This document shows, in pieces, positions 12,150-23,488 of a DNA stretch of 64,000 nucleotides. Below the pieces are notes generated by a model. That model ran no database searches. It had not been told where the DNA came from and was given only the letters and a program-made list of their open reading frames with translations. Source of the DNA: Mytilus galloprovincialis (taxonomy: Eukaryota; Mollusca; Bivalvia; Mytilida; Mytilidae); assembly GCF_965363235.1 (NCBI RefSeq), contig NC_134845.1:68291261-68355260 (forward strand). Direction: 5' to 3'. The stretch's first letter is position 1; every line of letters starts with the position of its first letter. The position numbers and the translations under genes are program-made.

Positions 12150-13543
12150 TTAACCTGAATGTGTTCTCATGTGTTTTTGTAAATAAGCAAGCCGACTAAA
12201 CAATTTACCACATACATCACACTCATGAGGTTTATCACCTGTATGTATTGTCATGTGAAGTTTTAAATTACTAGAACGTTTAAACTTTTTGTAACATACA
12301 TTACAGCCATGCGGTTTATCACCTGTATGTGTTTTCATGTGTGTCGTTAAATATGTACGCTGTCTAAACCGTTTACCGCATACATCACAGACATGATAAT
12401 TTTCACCTGTATGTGTGTTCATGTGTTTCTTTAAATATGTACGCTGACTAAACAGTTTACCACATACATCACACTCATGAGGTTTATCACCTGTATGTAT
12501 TGTCATGTGAAGTTTTAAATTACTAGGACGTTTAAACTTTTTGTAACATACATTACAGCCATGCGGTTTATCATCAGCATGTGTATTCATGTGTGTCTTT
12601 AAATATGCACGCTGACTAAACCGTTTACTGCATACATCACAGACATGATCCTTTTCACCTGTATGTGTTTTCATGTGTTTCTTTAAATATGTACGCTGAC
12701 TAAACCGTTTACCACATACATTACAGTCATGCGGTTTATCACCAGTATGTGTATTCATGTGTTTCTGTAAATATGTATGCTGACTAAACCGTTTACCACA
12801 TACATCACAGTCATAGTGTTTATGACTTCCATGTATTCTTATGTGTCTTTGTAATTGTCCAATCAGAGGAAATCTTTTACCACATACATCACAATCATGA
12901 TGTGTGTCCACTGTGTGTTTTCTCGTATGAATCTGCAAATTATAATGCTGACTAAACCCCTTTCCACAAATATCACAGTCATAAGGTGTCTCACCTGTGT
13001 GTATTCTCATGTGTCTACGTAACAGACCAAGCAGACTAAACCCTTTACCACATACATCACAGCTATGAGGTTTATGTCCCGTATGTGTTCCCATGTGAAG
13101 CTGTAAATTACCACGCTGACTGCAAACTTTACCACATACATCGCACTTATGGTATTTATCACCTGTGTGTATTCTCATGTGTCTCTTTAAACTACTACGC
13201 TGGCTAAACCCTTTACAACATACATCACAGTTATGAGGTTTATCTCCCGTATGTACTCTCATGTGAATCTGTAAACTACTACGCTGTCTAAATCCTTTAC
13301 CACATACATCACAGCTATGAGGTTTATCTCCCGTATGTGTTCTCGTATGTGTTCTCGTGTGAATCTGTAAATTACCACGCTGACTGAACACTTCATCACA
13401 TACACCACATTCATGAGGTGTATCACCGGAATATGTTTTGATGCCCTTTTTTACATTACTGACTTGACTAAACTTTTTACAGCATTTTTTACATTTATAA
13501 GTTTTATCTCCAGCATGTCCAATATGCGTTTTCGCGTGTCTCA
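12150..13543 (-). pseudogene. C2H2 zinc-finger gene A, start codon lost at the duplication junction
   Basis: The coding part reads through 16 finger positions and is identical in protein sequence to gene B after B's first 14 residues. The tandem-duplication breakpoint falls inside the ATG used by genes C, D and E, so the gene-derived sequence begins TGAGACAC and an in-frame stop lies a few codons upstream. The 5' splice acceptor and leader are absent. The first in-frame ATG left is well inside the finger array. Finger 1 keeps its cysteines but has lost both histidines, as in all five paralogues. If transcribed from another promoter it could give an N-truncated finger protein; otherwise it is a pseudogene. 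The reading frame itself is intact, suggesting the event is recent. Confidence 0.85.
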
Positions 13544-14885
13544 ATATTACTTAATATATTATTTACCAGCAATTTTAAAAAAAAAGATGATAAATACATA
13601 TTTGAACAATACAACAAAGAATTTTTCATCAAAGGATCGGGATATTGTAACTTGATAAAGGAATTCGAATGTGGAATGGTGGTAGCTAACCCCTGATCCA
13701 AGAAAAGACGCGTATATGTAAATAAGCATGATATTAAAATAAGAAGATGTGGTATAATTTCAAATGAGATGTCTGTTTTTTATAAGCTATAGCTACTGGT
13801 AGAAAAAGCTCCAGTAAATCAAATTTTATCGAGGACGGGAGAGGACTTGTTATCTGAAAGACAGAGAAAACACAAAATCCTTCAACATGATTTTTTTTTT
13901 TATATCAATGTCATGATTCAGGAACTTTTCAATATTCCCAACTATAGCATCCGACAAACGAACGAAACAGTTTTTTGGGTTGTTTTTTTTTTTTTTAGTG
14001 AGAACAACATTTTATCAAACCACATTTATATTTTCAATATAAATAAGGAGATGTGATATGATTGTCAAAGTTAAAAAAATAAATGAATTTAAGCAATTAT
14101 AGTCGGCTATAAAAGGTCCCGACATGAAAATAAGAATCAATACCTTTCGAATTTAACTGACGGTATAATTCATAATAAAACAATTTACGAAAAACATATA
14201 TGACAGACATGAACCAACGACAACCACTGAACTACGGGCTCTTGACTTGGAACAGGTACATAAAGAAATTGGCAGGGTGAAAAATATTTGTGCGCTCAGT
14301 TCTACCCAAAACTAGCACAGCACAAGACAAGGTTATCCTCCTTTCTTAGTAGGCTAGTTGTCCAAACGATGAAAAAAAAGCTCCAAGCGATTGTACAGGA
14401 AGACTCCGAGTGATATTACAATAAACTTGCAAGCGATTGTACAGTCAATAAAAATATCCGACATGGAGAAAATAAATATATTTGGATTTCTACTGGGACA
14501 ATCGCTTTTTAACTTTCAGACAGGTAAGACTATATATCAGAAAAGGTACATGTGAAAATTCAGGTAGCAAACATTGATATTTCGATGTTTGTTTGACATT
14601 TTTGATCGCTGTTGTGTGACAATTTTGATCGTTTTACACGGAGCTCCACCATTCTAAGGAAAACGTTTGGATGCATATATCTTTCTTATTATTTTATTGG
14701 TTCATATTTACATAAAGAATGTTTTAGCTATCAAAACTTGAAACAGAAACGTTTTATAGTAGCATAAGAGTTCATCAAAGTTTCCATCAAGCAACTTGTT
14801 ATTTTGCAAATGTCGGAGCCCCGCTTGACAGTCTCCCGAATGACCAAATTATTAGAAAACCGTACCGTTCCGTTCCCACACTGTG
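13544..14885. mobile_element. Right half of a T2 Transib-like element, cut by the duplication
   Basis: Equivalent to 6120-7460. It keeps the right terminus (CACTGTG ending at 14885) and the flanking ATAAC, but has no left arm because the duplicated segment began inside the element's loop. Confidence 0.8.
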
Positions 14886-15365
14886 ATAACAATACAATTG
14901 GAAGTTACAGTACATTTGCCCAAACAACAACCGTAATGAACCTAATATATCAGGTTTCTCTTGTAGTAGATAATTACGCTCTTCTATAAAGTAGAAATGG
15001 AGAACGGTCAGCTTTGTTTCTGAAGTACACGATAGCTATTCATTCCTTGAAAATAATTGTCCCCTAAAAGTTGTTACAACTTAAAAAAAAACATAAAATA
15101 AGACATTAAGACGTGTTAGTTGCTGGATTTTATCTCAATCGAAGCTGCAACAGTATACATAACAACGATGTAAATTTCCTGGGCCGAAAATGTCAACGTA
15201 ACGAATGTCAATAATTTAATTAAAAGTATCCTTTTCTTCTTTTACACAATTTTGTTTATCTAAATGACAAGGAGGTCATGCGATATCAACGTGTGTTCTG
15301 TTAATATATCAAGGTTATCTATCCTGTCAAGTGTACCAATTGTATCTATTTCAGAAGTTTACACA

Positions 15366-15373
15366 CTTTTGTC
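15366..15373. other. Deletion junction private to copy B
   Basis: CACTTTTGT from position 7941 is joined to GTCCTATAATAGG from position 10027. The two ancestral flanks share TTGT, a 4-bp microhomology. Copies C and D keep sequence homologous to the deleted part's right end, so A is ancestral. The right breakpoint is inside an S1 repeat. Confidence 0.88.
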
Positions 15374-15615
15374 CTATAATAGGTTATCGTACGACCTTCA
15401 ACAATGAGCAAAGTACAAACTGCATAGCAAGCTTTAGCATGTTTAGAGAACCCAGAATGACAAAGTATAAAACACTTGTGTAAAACATTTCAAAAGAGAA
15501 AACTAACGCACTTATTTTATATTATACTAATTGTTACAAAACAGTCAACGAAAAACAAATATAAATGCAGCAATAATTGACAACCAAATGTATCTACATG
15601 TAATTACTGTGTCTA

Positions 15616-17495
15616 ATGTAAATCTGTGAATTACGAAGACGAATTTATTTTTTACCACAAACATCAATCATGGAGCTTATAATCCCCTGTATATGTTCGT
15701 GCGTGTCTTTGTAAATTTCCAAGCCTACTAAACCCTTTACCACATACATCACTTTGTGAGGTTCATCGCCTGTATGTATTCTCATGTGTCTTTGTAAATT
15801 TCCAAGCCTACTAAACCCTTTACCACATACATCACTTTGTTAGGTTCATCGCTTGTATGTACTCTCATCTGTCTTTGTAAATTCCCAAGCCTACTAAACA
15901 CTTTACCACATACATCACTTTGTTAGGTTCATCGCCTGTATGTATTCTCATGTGTCTTTGTAGATTTCCAAGCCTACTAAACCCTTTACCACATACATCA
16001 ATTTTTGAGGTTCAACGCCTGTATGTATTCTTATGTGTCTTTGTAGATTTCCAAGCCTACTAAACCCTTTACCACATACATCAATTTTTGAGGTTCAACG
16101 CCTGTATGTATTCTTATGTGTCTTTGTAGATTTCCAAGCCTACTAAACCCTTTACCACATACATCAATTTTTGAGGTTCAACGCCTGTATGTATTCTCGT
16201 GTCTTTGTAGATTTCCAAGCCTACTAAACCCTTTACCACATACATCACTTTGTGAGGTTCATCGCCTGTATGTATTCTCATGTGTCTTTGTAAATTTCCA
16301 AGCCTACTAAACCCTTTACCACATACATCACTTTGTTAGGTTCATCGCTTGTATGTACTCTCATCTGTCTTTGTAAATTCCCAAGCCTACTAAACACTTT
16401 ACCACATACATCACTTTGTTAGGTTCATCGCCTGTATGTATTCTCATGTGTCTTTGTAGATTTCCAAGCCTACTAAACCCTTTACCACATACATCAATTT
16501 TTGAGGTTCAACGCCTGTATGTATTCTTATGTGTCTTTGTAGATTTCCAAGCCTACTAAACCCTTTACCACATACATCAATTTTTGAGGTTCAACGCCTG
16601 TATGTATTCTTATGTGTCTTTGTAGATTTCCAAGCCTACTAAACCCTTTACCACATACATCAATTTTTGAGGTTCAACGCCTGTATGTATTCTTATGTGT
16701 CTTTGTAGATTTCCAAGCCTACTAAACCCTTTACCACATACATCACTATGTTAGGTTCATCGCCTGTATGTATTCTCATGTGTCTTTGTAGATTTCCAAG
16801 CCTACTAAACCCTTTACCACATACATCAATTTTTGAGGTTCAACGCCTGTATGTATTCTTATGTGTCTTTGTAGATTTCCAAGCCTACTAAACCCTTTAC
16901 CACATACATCAATTTTTGAGGTTCAACGCCTGTATGTATTATTATGTGTCTTTGCAGATTTCCAAGCCTACTAAACCCTTTACCACATACATCAATTTTT
17001 GAGGTTCAACGCCTGTATGTATTCTTATGTGTCTTTGTAGATTTCCAAGCCTACTAAACCCTTTACCACATACATCAATTTTTGAGGTTCAACGCCTGTA
17101 TGTATTATTATGTGTCTTTGCAGATTTCCAAGCCTACTAAACCCTTTACCACATACATCAATTTTTGAGGTTCAACGCCTGTATGTATTCTTATGTGTCT
17201 TTGTAGATTTCCAAGCCTACTAAACCCTTTACCACATACATCAATTTTTGAGGTTCATCGCCTGTATGTATTCTCCGAATGTGTTCTCATGTGATTCGTG
17301 AAATTCCGAAGTCGACTTTACCACATACATCACAGTTTACTGATGAGTTTTATCACCTGTATGTGTTTTCATGGGACGTTGTTGATTACTAACTAACGAT
17401 GAATAATCTTTTACAACACAGATAAGTATTAAAGTTGGGTGTTCTCATGCGTTTCTTGAATTCATCCTCTATCAAACACATCAGTCATAAAGTTG
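15616..17495 (-). pseudogene. Decayed zinc-finger tail of gene B with the 83-bp array
   Basis: Same as 10270-12149 at an offset of 5,346: 19 finger-derived units from 15720 to about 17294, then single relic fingers. The unit order and the unit types match copy A one for one, so the array had reached this length before the segmental duplication. Confidence 0.9.
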
Positions 17496-18932
17496 TTAAC
17501 CTGAATGTGTTCTCATGTGTTTTTGTAAATAAGCAAGCCGACTAAACAATTTACCACATACATCACACTCATGAGGTTTATCACCTGTATGTATTGTCAT
17601 GTGAAGTTTTAAATTACTAGAACGTTTAAACTTTTTGTAACATACATTACAGCCATGCGGTTTATCACCTGTATGTGTTTTCATGTGTGTCGTTAAATAT
17701 GTACGCTGTCTAAACCGTTTACCGCATACATCACAGACATGATAATTTTCACCTGTATGTGTGTTCATGTGTTTCTTTAAATATGTACGCTGACTAAACA
17801 GTTTACCACATACATCACACTCATGAGGTTTATCACCTGTATGTATTGTCATGTGAAGTTTTAAATTACTAGGACGTTTAAACTTTTTGTAACATACATT
17901 ACAGCCATGCGGTTTATCATCAGCATGTGTATTCATGTGTGTCTTTAAATATGCACGCTGACTAAACCGTTTACTGCATACATCACAGACATGATCCTTT
18001 TCACCTGTATGTGTTTTCATGTGTTTCTTTAAATATGTACGCTGACTAAACCGTTTACCACATACATTACAGTCATGCGGTTTATCACCAGTATGTGTAT
18101 TCATGTGTTTCTGTAAATATGTATGCTGACTAAACCGTTTACCACATACATCACAGTCATAGTGTTTATGACTTCCATGTATTCTTATGTGTCTTTGTAA
18201 TTGTCCAATCAGAGGAAATCTTTTACCACATACATCACAATCATGATGTGTGTCCACTGTGTGTTTTCTCGTATGAATCTGCAAATTATAATGCTGACTA
18301 AACCCCTTTCCACAAATATCACAGTCATAAGGTGTCTCACCTGTGTGTATTCTCATGTGTCTACGTAACAGACCAAGCAGACTAAACCCTTTACCACATA
18401 CATCACAGCTATGAGGTTTATGTCCCGTATGTGTTCCCATGTGAAGCTGTAAATTACCACGCTGACTGCAAACTTTACCACATACATCGCACTTATGGTA
18501 TTTATCACCTGTGTGTATTCTCATGTGTCTCTTTAAACTACTACGCTGGCTAAACCCTTTACAACATACATCACAGTTATGAGGTTTATCTCCCGTATGT
18601 ACTCTCATGTGAATCTGTAAACTACTACGCTGTCTAAATCCTTTACCACATACATCACAGCTATGAGGTTTATCTCCCGTATGTGTTCTCGTATGTGTTC
18701 TCGTGTGAATCTGTAAATTACCACGCTGACTGAACACTTCATCACATACACCACATTCATGAGGTGTATCACCGGAATATGTTTTGATGCCCTTTTTTAC
18801 ATTACTGACTTGACTAAACTTTTTACAGCATTTTTTACATTTATAAGTTTTATCTCCAGCATGTCCAATATGCGTTTTCGCGTGTCTCATTATGTGTCTC
18901 TTCAGATTACTAAAGTCGTTGGACGTCACCAT
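17496..18932 (-). CDS. C2H2 zinc-finger protein, gene B (478 aa)
   Basis: ATG at 18930-18932. Sixteen finger positions fill the protein from about residue 30 to the end. Fifteen fit C-X2-C-X12-H-X3-H; position 1 (core CKKCCKKFSQ) has lost both histidines, ending in a KKGIKTY-like stretch. Linkers are mostly TGDKP. The last six fingers are two rounds of a three-finger module (types [26 protein letters not shown]). No KRAB, BTB or ZAD domain is visible. A strong splice acceptor (CTATTTTCAG before the exon base at 18950) implies an upstream exon. The start is unusual: a 5-bp difference from C puts an upstream ATG in frame, adding MVTSNDF. Likely a nuclear DNA-binding protein; the target is unknown. 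Contacts in the repeated fingers are similar (for example Q, T, Y, K at -1, 2, 3, 6), predicting a repetitive site. Confidence 0.85.
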   Translation of the reverse strand: MVTSNDFSNLKRHIMRHAKTHIGHAGDKTYKCKKCCKKFSQVSNVKKGIKTYSGDTPHECGVCDEVFSQRGNLQIHTRTHTRTHTGDKPHSCDVCGKGFRQRSSLQIHMRVHTGDKPHNCDVCCKGFSQRSSLKRHMRIHTGDKYHKCDVCGKVCSQRGNLQLHMGTHTGHKPHSCDVCGKGFSLLGLLRRHMRIHTGETPYDCDICGKGFSQHYNLQIHTRKHTVDTHHDCDVCGKRFPLIGQLQRHIRIHGSHKHYDCDVCGKRFSQHTYLQKHMNTHTGDKPHDCNVCGKRFSQRTYLKKHMKTHTGEKDHVCDVCSKRFSQRAYLKTHMNTHADDKPHGCNVCYKKFKRPSNLKLHMTIHTGDKPHECDVCGKLFSQRTYLKKHMNTHTGENYHVCDVCGKRFRQRTYLTTHMKTHTGDKPHGCNVCYKKFKRSSNLKLHMTIHTGDKPHECDVCGKLFSRLAYLQKHMRTHSG

Positions 18933-19375
18933 GAACTTGGGATATAGAACCTGAAAATAGTCGACAAACTCAGATGTACTGAGAAAGTACTAATAATGCA
19001 ACTTTATAGAAAATAGTATGGTATATGATTATTAGTTCCTATTAAAAACTAAGATATGCAGAAAACTGAACGTTGAAAATTTGTGATTTTAATTAAAGCC
19101 ACCGTACACTGGTCGTTCTCAACAAAAATTAAATGCAATCAATCAATCTCGTGACGTCCTATATTCCGAGATAAACACACATACCATCGTAGTGTTTGAC
19201 AAGAAAATGAACCTCGTAATTTTTTTTTTTATCCAAGAACATATTTGACTTCAAATCACATTCAAAAGGATTATCTCCCGATGTGTTCTCATGTGATTCT
19301 TGATTCATTAGAGGGGGGTACTTCCTTTATTTTTGATGGTATAAGTGTGCCGCAAAACAGGGTCGCTTTTTCATG
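18933..19375 (-). promoter_or_regulatory. 5' leader and candidate upstream exon of gene B
   Basis: The exon acceptor is at 18950. A possible donor (GATG then GTATGTGT) ends a candidate exon 19185-19308 that opens with an ATG and reads about 41 codons including a relic finger linker (SGDNPFECD). The same block in C reads too, but in D and E it is out of frame. The phase at this donor does not fit the finger frame in B or C, so it is at best a 5' UTR exon. The homology to the leaders of C, D and E breaks at 19375 because of the transposon insertion. Confidence 0.4.
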
Positions 19376-20303
19376 GTATCGGTATCGTTCGCCCTGATAA
19401 CATGTTCGCCCTAGGTTCGTTCGCACTGAGTTTGTTCGCCCTGATAGTCCGTTCGCCCTGGGTTCGTTCGCCCTATATTCATTTATGATATGTATATGTT
19501 ACATCAATGAACGAAATATATATATATTCAAATTTATTAAAATTTATATATATCTATTAAATGTTAAATACAGAATACTGTATTTGCCAAATTTATATTA
19601 ATTAAATAAAAGTCTTGGCTGCATTGTTACACTTTATTTTATAATTACTTTTAATATTACTGTTGATGGAATTTGATTGCTGAGTAGGTGTCATTTGAAA
19701 CCATTGATATCACTGATTGTTATATAAATTGTCTTTGATGGATTAATAATGAGAATAACATTTTTCTCAAATAAAATAGTCAGCTTGGATGGGTAAAATT
19801 CAGTTTGAAATAAAAAAATAAATAAAAAAAAGGATGGGTAAAAACACTGATGACAAGTGATCAATGTTCAGCAGTGTGACTGTGTTTTTGGTATTTGTTT
19901 CACTAATAGTAATTATATTTAGTGCTTTTAAATATTCGTTTAGGAAATAGATGTGTGCGACGTACAGTTCGGAATTGATCTTGTTATAACTGTTACTGAA
20001 TATTTTTAAGTTGTTAAAATGTATCAATAAAGTTAAATATATAAATAACTTAGTCATGTTTGTCTTTAGTTGTTCAGGCCTCGACAATAACGCTTGTCCG
20101 ATTGTCCGGTACCAGAGGAAAAAAAGGTCGGACAAGTAAAAGCTGTATCAAGCTTGTCCGTCGGGACAAGTACAATTATTCACAGATAATAAATTTAATC
20201 CAACTTTGATGAACAAAGTAATTTATTATAAACAAAAAACAAGAAAACAAATATTAATTTGACATGTTTCTGTACTATGTTTATTCAAATGCAAAACCTT
20301 TTT

Positions 20304-20474
20304 CTTCAAGCACAGTCGCCTGAAGATTTAATAATTATAGCGAAAAAAATGGGGGAAACAAAATATTTTTAGTAGTACAATGTATCTATTATTCTATATA
20401 ATACTACTAAAAATATTTTATTTCCCCCATTTTTCCGCTATAATTATTAAATCTTCAGGCGACTGTGCTTCAAG
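20304..20474. repeat. Near-perfect hairpin (74-bp arms)
   Basis: Arms 20304-20377 and 20401-20474 are reverse complements with only a few differences, separated by a 23-bp AT loop. Transcripts from either strand would form a long stable stem. Low arm divergence points to a recent origin or gene conversion between arms. Confidence 0.88.
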
Positions 20475-20983
20475 TTACATGTTTACTTGCAATCGATAAT
20501 TTTAACTGGTTCTTTGTCAGGTACTTTTTAACAGGTAAAAGGTATACTATTCTCGGAAACCAGTCTTACTGATCCGAATCAATGATGCGCTTTGTAGACT
20601 AGGTAACTTTACAGGACAGTTCGTCACCTCGAAAGATTCAGCTCCAATTGTTTAAGAGACAGTTTGGCACCGTAGGAGACATATTTAGAAGACATGATTG
20701 ATAGACACTTTGACAAGGCTGGGGACATTTCGGGACCAAGACAAATCAGTACCTCATTTGGCTACCTTATTCTGTTCCTTAAGGTAGCACAATACAAAGA
20801 TTTTTCATCCCCAATCAGACACCTTTAAACTGATGTAATTCCACTCATCTTTCTTTAAATTTTATAAATGAGGTACCAAAAGAAAGAAGAAGGATTAATC
20901 TTTCAAATTGTGATAATTTCATTATGACATAATTATTACATAATTAATTGTTATGTAATAAGTTGCCATATTGTGATGTCCAT

Positions 20984-22755
20984 CAGAGCTCCAGATAAGA
21001 ATTCACAAATTGGGGTTTTTACCCACCATTTTTTTACGTAATTGGCTAATAAAGATTTTTAATTGCATTATCAATTTCAGTTCACCCCTCAAGCAAATAT
21101 CAAATTGGGTTTTTAACCACTAAGCTCCTTTATGTATTGGGTTTTTTCATCAACACAATATTGAATATTCAGGCATAATCACATTATATCAACCTTAGAT
21201 GTTTTTCCATCTTAAGTATGTGCTAGCTGTTTTATTTAGTTTATTCACTGACCAGCAATTGTACATTTTATTTATGTCCCGTTTTAAACGTTCTTCCAGT
21301 TTTTTTATTTTCTCACAACTTATATAAACTGCAACTGGTGTCATTAGTTGGACAGTAACTAATTACCTTTCTAGATCCCATATGATAACCCTACAGTTTA
21401 GTTGGGGTAGGCGTGGGCCGGTTAAGTGTTTAGATTTTTATGTGAAATTTAGGTGCTGTAAGAAAGTTTTGCCAGGACTTTCACCTATTTGCCAGACCTA
21501 CTTTTAAAAAAAAAATAATAAGTAGTTCCCAGATTTGAGATATACCTTTCATTTTTTACAACTGATTTCGTTTTTGATGTAACCCCGTGTTTATCTATCT
21601 AGCTATGTTCTCGTTAAGGTATGCAAACACGCACGTGCGTTTGATGGATGCTTCATAAAAACACTAGCTGAATTTTGTTATTATCATAACTTTCCCTAAG
21701 CTATCAAAAAGACAGAAGATGAAAACATGTGGACATTTACTTTCGTTTTAAATCATTAAAATTGAGAATGGAAATGGGGAATGTGTCAAAGAGACAACAA
21801 TCCGCCCAAATAAAAAACAACAGCAGAGGGTCACCAACAGGTCTTCAATGTAGCGAGAAATTCCCGCACCCGGAGGCGTCCTTCAGCTGGCCCCTAAACA
21901 AATATATACTAGTCCAGTGATAATGAACGCCATACTAATTTCCAAATTGTACACAAGAAACTAAAATTAAAATAATACAAGACTAACAAAGGCCAGAGGC
22001 TCCTGACTTGGGACAGGCGCAAAAATGCGGCGGGGTTAAACATGTTTGTGAGATCTCAACCCTCCCCCTATACCTCTAACCAATGTAGTAAAGTAAACGC
22101 ATAACAATACGCACATTAAAATTCAGTTCAAGAGAAATCCGAGTCTGATGTCAGAAGATGTAACCAAAGAAAATAAACAAAATGACAATAATACATAAAT
22201 AACAACAGACTACTAGCAGTTAACTGACATGCCAGCTCCAGACTTCAACTAAACTGACTGAAAGATTATGATTTCATCATATGAACATCAGGCACAATCC
22301 TTCCCGTTAGGGATTTAGTATCATACCATCATAACATATATGTATGTTATGATAAGTCCCAAGCAATTCGAAAAAATATGACAACATGACACACGCTAAT
22401 TGGATAAACGCCGAGAAGATCGAAATGTTTTCATATTCACGTGTACCTGTTGAGCAACGGAAAATTCCAACAGGGACCCATTTCAGCTACGTGATGCAGG
22501 GCTCTATTTTTAGAACGGTAGGACATTTCCAATTATAAATATTATAAAATAGATGTACGCTACGACTGTGATCAGATAAGGGTAAATAACGCAAACGATA
22601 GCGAGTAAAAGCGTTAAAAACTCATGGTTTTGGCATATAATTGGGTTTTCCTTTGAATTAATTGGGTTATTGAACCCTGCAATGGGCAATTACATTGGGT
22701 TTTTAATTATTTTTATTGCGTGATCACGCAAATACGCAGCTTATCTGGAGCTCTG
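20984..22755. mobile_element. TIR element with CAGAGCTCCAGATAAG ends and a 6-bp TSD
   Basis: CAGAGCTCCAGATAAG at 20984 and its exact complement ending at 22755; GTCCAT flanks it at 20978-20983 and 22756-22761. The intact stem of the host foldback element on its other arm gives the empty site. It carries an S2 mussel repeat. Superfamily unassigned. Confidence 0.75.
21758..22360 (+). repeat. Dispersed mussel repeat, family S2
   Basis: Starts ATTGAGAATGGAAATGGGGA, then AATTCCCGCACCCGGAGGCG, CCTGACTTGGGACAGGCGCA, AAATGCGGCGGGGTTAAACA, and ends near ATCATACCATCATAACATA. The family recurs at 63675-64000. I recall it as among the commonest mussel repeats. It is the innermost layer of the nest. Confidence 0.82.
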
Positions 22756-23385
22756 GTCCATACTTGAATGAATTTAGCTTCTTTGTTATTCATAGCATCC
22801 CAAAATATTTTATAGATTCTTGCACAACACAGTTTGACCTCCAAAACTGTGTCTCAGATTTTTCCTATTGCATTTCATTCTCTCATAAATCTTCAATGAA
22901 GTTTGCAACATCAATTCATAAGAGACCACTAAATTCAATTGGGTGTCAAATTTGTTCTATTGATGTTTTTTGGAAATCTGAGACACAGTTTTGGAGGTCA
23001 AACTGTGTTGTACAAGAATCTATAAAATATTTTGGGATGCTATGAAGAACAAAGACGCTAAATTCATTCAAGTGTGGACATCACAATATAGCAACTAATT
23101 ACATAATAATTAATTATGTAATAATTATGTCATAATGACATTATCACAATTTGAAAGATAAATCTTTCTTCTTTCTTTTGGTACCTCATTTATAAAATAT
23201 AAAGAAGGATGAAATGAATTACATCAGTTTAAAGTTGACTGATTGGGAGTGAAAAAATCTTTGTATTGTGCTACCTTAAAATAAATACCATACGGCAATT
23301 TTTTCACAAAAATATTTTTTTTATTTACAATAAAATTCACAAAATCATATTTGATCATAAGTAGAAAAAACCAATACTTGCAATA

Positions 23386-23488
23386 TGGTGACCTATAGTT
23401 GTTAATTACTGTGTCATTTGGTCTTTTGCAGAGAGTTGTCTCATTGGCAATCAGACCTTATGATGGCATATCTTCTTCTTTTTATTGA
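23386..23488 (-). repeat. S1 repeat head, reverse orientation
   Basis: Reverse complement of the S1 head: GAGAGTTGTCTCATTGGCAA then ATCTTCTTCTTTTTATT. Only about 100 bp remain. Confidence 0.65.

Larger units (their letters stand above)
6120..13543. repeat. Tandem segmental duplication, copy A (7,424 bp)
   Basis: Directly abutting copy B at 13544. The left breakpoint lies inside the loop of the 5069-7460 transposon; the right breakpoint lies inside the start codon of the zinc-finger exon. The junction has one base of microhomology (A). Sequence identity with copy B appears near complete wherever I compared, including the whole zinc-finger coding region. Homopolymer lengths differ slightly. 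Confidence 0.9.
13544..18889. repeat. Tandem segmental duplication, copy B
   Basis: Matches 6120-13543 at a constant offset of 7,424-7,425 up to 15366 and 5,346 from 15373, the difference being a 2,079-bp deletion. Beyond 18889 B continues into the intact 5' end of the gene, which A lacks, so B holds the original gene 5' end and A carries the junction. Confidence 0.92.
20783..23275. mobile_element. Foldback element with about 300-bp TIRs and TTAA target site
   Basis: TTAA at 20779-20782 and 23276-23279. Termini GGTAGCACAATACAAAG and the complement. Arms: 20783-20983 continued at 22762-22862, against 22973-23275, once the insertion 20984-22755 is set aside. The original element was about 720 bp, nearly all stem. 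TTAA duplication fits piggyBac or Kolobok; no transposase. It lies inside 20075-23848. Confidence 0.78.
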
